In this document: piece by piece, positions 61,743-64,000 of the stretch | Layout: each line of letters starts with the position of its first letter | Numbering within the stretch: the first letter of the stretch is position 1 | Source: Eubacteriales bacterium | Lineage (GTDB): Bacteria; Bacillota; Clostridia; Lachnospirales; Lachnospiraceae | Direction of reading: 5' to 3' | DNA length: 64,000 nt | Assembly: GCA_030524715.1 (NCBI GenBank) | Contig: JAUNGB010000002.1 | Coordinates: forward strand, 1-64,000 | Program-made: the position numbers and the translations under genes | The notes under the pieces: generated by a model | The model's input: the letters and a program-made list of their open reading frames with translations, nothing else | What the model was told of the DNA's origin: nothing | Databases searched by the model: none

Positions 61743-62291
61743 TTAGTCAATATTTTCAAAAACCTCTTTCAGAACAATGCTGACTGCCGGTACAGCCTTT
61801 AATGTTAATACTGTCTCAGCATTATAGTTTTCGTCCTCAATATCTTCTACAAGGATATGGGACGCTACCAGTTCATACGTTCCGTTATTAAGATGGTACA
61901 CCTCAACGGACTTTTCCCCTGGTGATACGATCCAATATTCAGCAACGCCTAACTGTGCATATTTTTCCTTTTTGACTGTTTTATCCTTAAAAGATGTTGC
62001 CGGACTTAAGGTTTCCACAATAAAGCTCGGCACTCCCCGGTACTTGTCTTTTTTTATTTTATTCCTGTCACAGATCAGCATGATATCAGGTATGACATAT
62101 TCATCATCGGATAAATACAGATCGAGGTTCTCGACCGATGCGGTGCATATGCTGTTTTTAAGTTGTTTCATAAGAGCAAAATATATATTTCCGTTTACCT
62201 GGCTGTGACGAAAGCCGCCGGAAGGCGACATATTGTATATGGTATCATTTATCTTTTCTGTTTTATAATATTCCTTCTGCCGTAATGGCAC
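61743..62291 (-). CDS. Uma2-family putative restriction-like nuclease
   Basis: A 182-residue protein of the Uma2/DUF820 type: GGFRHSQVNGNIYFALMKQL near the start, VIPDIMLICDRNK (acidic Asp), VPSFIVETLSPAT (Glu) and TVKKEKYAQLGVAEYWIVSP. This is a PD-(D/E)XK fold with the usual lysine region. The family role is unknown. GTG 62291 is chosen because GGAAGGAG lies nine bases upstream; ATG 62300 would start directly on it. The ribosome site follows a duplicated metA end. Confidence 0.72.
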   Translation of the reverse strand: MPLRQKEYYKTEKINDTIYNMSPSGGFRHSQVNGNIYFALMKQLKNSICTASVENLDLYLSDDEYVIPDIMLICDRNKIKKDKYRGVPSFIVETLSPATSFKDKTVKKEKYAQLGVAEYWIVSPGEKSVEVYHLNNGTYELVASHILVEDIEDENYNAETVLTLKAVPAVSIVLKEVFENID

Positions 62292-62326
62292 AGTATTCAT
62301 CTCCTTCCTGATCTGGCAGTAAATAC

Positions 62327-62400
62327 CCGCAAAGCCGCGTAAGATCAGTCCTGAAAGGGTGTTCCGCAAAGCCGCGTAAGATTAGTCCTGAAAGGGTGTT
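62327..62400. repeat. 37-bp tandem duplication at the metA 3' end
   Basis: Units 62327-62363 and 62364-62400 differ at one base (C/T). Unit two carries the last metA codons and stop codon; unit one is the copy beyond the stop. Confidence 0.85.
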
Positions 62401-63308
62401 CCGTACAGGTCATACGGGGTACTCTGGTAAACATAGTAGTTGAGCCAGTTTGTATATAAGTTGTTCGCATGGGCTCTCCACATAAGGTACGGCTTATTTT
62501 CCGGGTTATCGTCACGGTAATAATTCTTCGGAATATCAATGGGCAGCCCCTTGCCGAGGTCGCGCTTATATTCTCCGTCCAGAGTCACACGGTCATATTC
62601 CGGATGCCCCATCACGAATATTTTACGGCCTCCGTCCGCCATTGCCAGAAACAGGCCGGCTTCCTCGGACTCTGCAAGAACAGTCAGAGCCTCGCAGGCA
62701 TGAATATCTTCAATGGGAACCTCCGTGTGTCTGGAATGAGGCGCCAGGAAGATATCGTCAAAACCTCTGACCAGAGGGATTTTGCGGTTCAGTACCTTAT
62801 GCCAGAACAATCCGAACATCTTTCTGTCCAAAGGCTTCTTCTGCAGGCCATAATGATGGTATAATCCTGCCTGGGCAGCCCAGCACAGGTAAATAGTAGA
62901 GGTTACATTTGTTTCCGTCCAGTCCATGATCTGTACCAGTTCCTCCCAGTAATCCACCTCTTCAAACTCCATCTGCTCTACAGGAGCTCCGGTAATGATC
63001 ATTCCGTCAAATCTGGAATCCTTCAGCTCCGAAAAGGTCTGATAGAATTTGTTCAGATGGCTTACCGAGGTATTCTTGGATTCGTGGCTTTCTACCGTCA
63101 TAAAAGTTACGTCTACCTGAAGCGGGGTGTTTGATAAGGAACGCAGAAGCTGCAGCTCTGTTTCTTCCTTTAAAGGCATCAGGTTTAATATCAGTATCTG
63201 AATGGGGCGGATATCCTGATGCAGCGCCCGGTGCTCGTCCATTACAAATATATTCTCTTTTTCCAGAATTTCCTTTACTGGTAAATCACTTTGTATTTTA
63301 ATCGGCAT
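62382..63308 (-). CDS. metA: homoserine O-acetyltransferase (MetA family)
   Basis: A 308-residue enzyme that activates homoserine for methionine synthesis. The start MPIKIQSDLPVKEILEKENI is typical. Catalytic Cys142 lies in YLCWAAQAG, the partner His/Glu in FLAPHSRHTEVP and GHPEYDR. Residue 111 in TGAPVE is Glu, as in Bacillus cereus, whereas Escherichia coli has Gly there. Glu111 favours acetyl-CoA over succinyl-CoA, so it is an acetyltransferase by inference. Transcribed away from ligA; no SAM riboswitch is seen in its 130-bp leader. Confidence 0.92.
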   Translation of the reverse strand: MPIKIQSDLPVKEILEKENIFVMDEHRALHQDIRPIQILILNLMPLKEETELQLLRSLSNTPLQVDVTFMTVESHESKNTSVSHLNKFYQTFSELKDSRFDGMIITGAPVEQMEFEEVDYWEELVQIMDWTETNVTSTIYLCWAAQAGLYHHYGLQKKPLDRKMFGLFWHKVLNRKIPLVRGFDDIFLAPHSRHTEVPIEDIHACEALTVLAESEEAGLFLAMADGGRKIFVMGHPEYDRVTLDGEYKRDLGKGLPIDIPKNYYRDDNPENKPYLMWRAHANNLYTNWLNYYVYQSTPYDLYGTPFQD

Positions 63309-63445
63309 ATCTTATCCTTCCTTTCTTATATCCTCTGTATCAATACTGTCTGCTTCGCGAACAGCAATCTTTATTCTGCCATACTTTCCACAGCCGTCAA
63401 CTCTGAATTTTCCGTATGATCTGTATTCGGCATTTATCTGTCTTA

Positions 63446-64000
63446 TCAGACATCCTGTCTTCCCGCAAGCTTTAAGAAGTCTTCTTCAGACAAAATCGGG
63501 ATTCCAAGCTCCTTTGCTTTTTTATTCTTAGAAGAATTAGAGGCTGTATCATTATTAATAAGGTAGTTCGTTTTCTTTGTCACGGATCCGGTCACCTTTC
63601 CCCCAAGGGATTCGATAAAGCTCTTTGCCTCGCCCCGGTTGGCGAAATGTGCGACGCTTCCGGTAATTACAAAAGTCATCCCCGCAAAAATCTGTTCTCC
63701 GTTCACATCCTCCTTCCGGATATGCACATGACGGAGCAAATGCTCCAGCTTCTGTATGTTTTCTTCTTTGCTGAAGTATTCCACCAGATTTTTGGCGATC
63801 ACCGGGCCGATACCGTCAATAGAGCTGACCTCTTCCTCATCCGCATGGCGGATCCTGTCCAGATCATAGTCAAAATATTTGCAGATTACTTTGGCATTGG
63901 AAAGCCCGATGTTGGCGATCCCAAGGCTGTAGATCAACCTGGGAAGAGTAGTTTCCCTTGCCTTTTCCAGACTTGCAAGAAGATTTTCAAAGGATTTCTC
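63446..64000 (-). CDS. ligA: NAD-dependent DNA ligase LigA, C-terminal part (cut by the window end)
   Basis: The last 184 codons of LigA; the gene continues beyond 64000. Visible parts are the helix-hairpin-helix region (RLIYSLGIANIGLSNAKVIC, EEEVSSIDGIGPVIAKNLVEYF) and the BRCT domain (FAGMTFVITGSVAHF, GGKVTGSVTKKTNYLI, AKELGIPILSEEDFLKLAG). It seals nicks in DNA using NAD. The frame is open to the window edge. Confidence 0.93.
   Translation of the reverse strand, partial: EKSFENLLASLEKARETTLPRLIYSLGIANIGLSNAKVICKYFDYDLDRIRHADEEEVSSIDGIGPVIAKNLVEYFSKEENIQKLEHLLRHVHIRKEDVNGEQIFAGMTFVITGSVAHFANRGEAKSFIESLGGKVTGSVTKKTNYLINNDTASNSSKNKKAKELGIPILSEEDFLKLAGRQDV

Noticed and set aside
63309..63445. 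SAM riboswitch or T-box upstream of metA
   Set aside because: The 130-bp leader shows no conserved aptamer or T-box motif and no terminator hairpin.

Overview
The window looks like a chromosomal segment of a Gram-positive anaerobe of the Firmicutes, most likely a gut Lachnospiraceae (Clostridia). The evidence is moderate G+C, strong AGGAGG-type ribosome binding sites, Gram-positive lipoprotein and wall-protein signals, a lysine riboswitch, Rpn-like and AAA-ATPase/PDDEXK accessory proteins typical of that family, and many small dispersed intergenic repeats. No phage, plasmid or complete insertion sequence is present. The species cannot be fixed from the sequence alone.

Layout. 1-3.1 kb: an Rpn-like nuclease gene, an Rpn tail fragment, the remnant of a GH3 glycosidase, a polyferredoxin membrane protein and cytidine deaminase. 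3.1-13.1 kb: a maltodextrin/starch locus with a divergent LacI regulator, a binding lipoprotein, two permeases, a decayed malQ stump, a HAD phosphatase, type I pullulanase and an amylo-1,6-glucosidase. 13.2-21.4 kb: a histidine-less HPr-like protein, NudC, SbcD-SbcC and a MutS-like ATPase. 21.4-27 kb: a secreted protein and a VTC-domain/DUF4956/CotH cassette. 27-36.8 kb: an accessory island with an AAA-ATPase/PDDEXK protein, gene remnants, a RhuM-like protein and a giant surface protein broken by a poly-G tract. The island holds internally deleted copies of two of its own genes. 37-40 kb: a folate operon (folE, HD protein, folP, folBK). 40.1-44.5 kb: a GntR regulator with an ABC transporter, a DUF362 protein and an alpha/beta hydrolase. 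44.6-49.6 kb: a stand-alone condensation protein, an acyl carrier protein and an AMP-forming ligase, followed by a TetR regulator and a cytidylate-kinase-like protein. 50-56.8 kb: an orphan substrate-binding protein, a three-subunit molybdenum hydroxylase and a split DUF6077 membrane protein. 57-64 kb: a lysine-riboswitch-controlled NhaC-type transporter, a wall-bound polysaccharide deacetylase, an SH3 protein, tRNA-Arg(CCG), a Uma2 nuclease, metA and the 3' end of ligA.

The most striking observations are: (a) the 1,635-codon surface protein at 31.55-36.46 kb, interrupted by a G8 tract exactly as a phase-variable gene in the OFF state would be; (b) the reciprocal arrangement of full-length and internally deleted copies of the ATPase and RhuM genes around it; (c) a two-hairpin element in four copies, each just upstream of an unrelated gene start; (d) the condensation/ACP/ligase cassette and the VTC/DUF4956/CotH cassette as candidate, poorly described systems; and (e) several families of short palindromic or inverted repeats. 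All calls come from reading the sequence; no database search was run.
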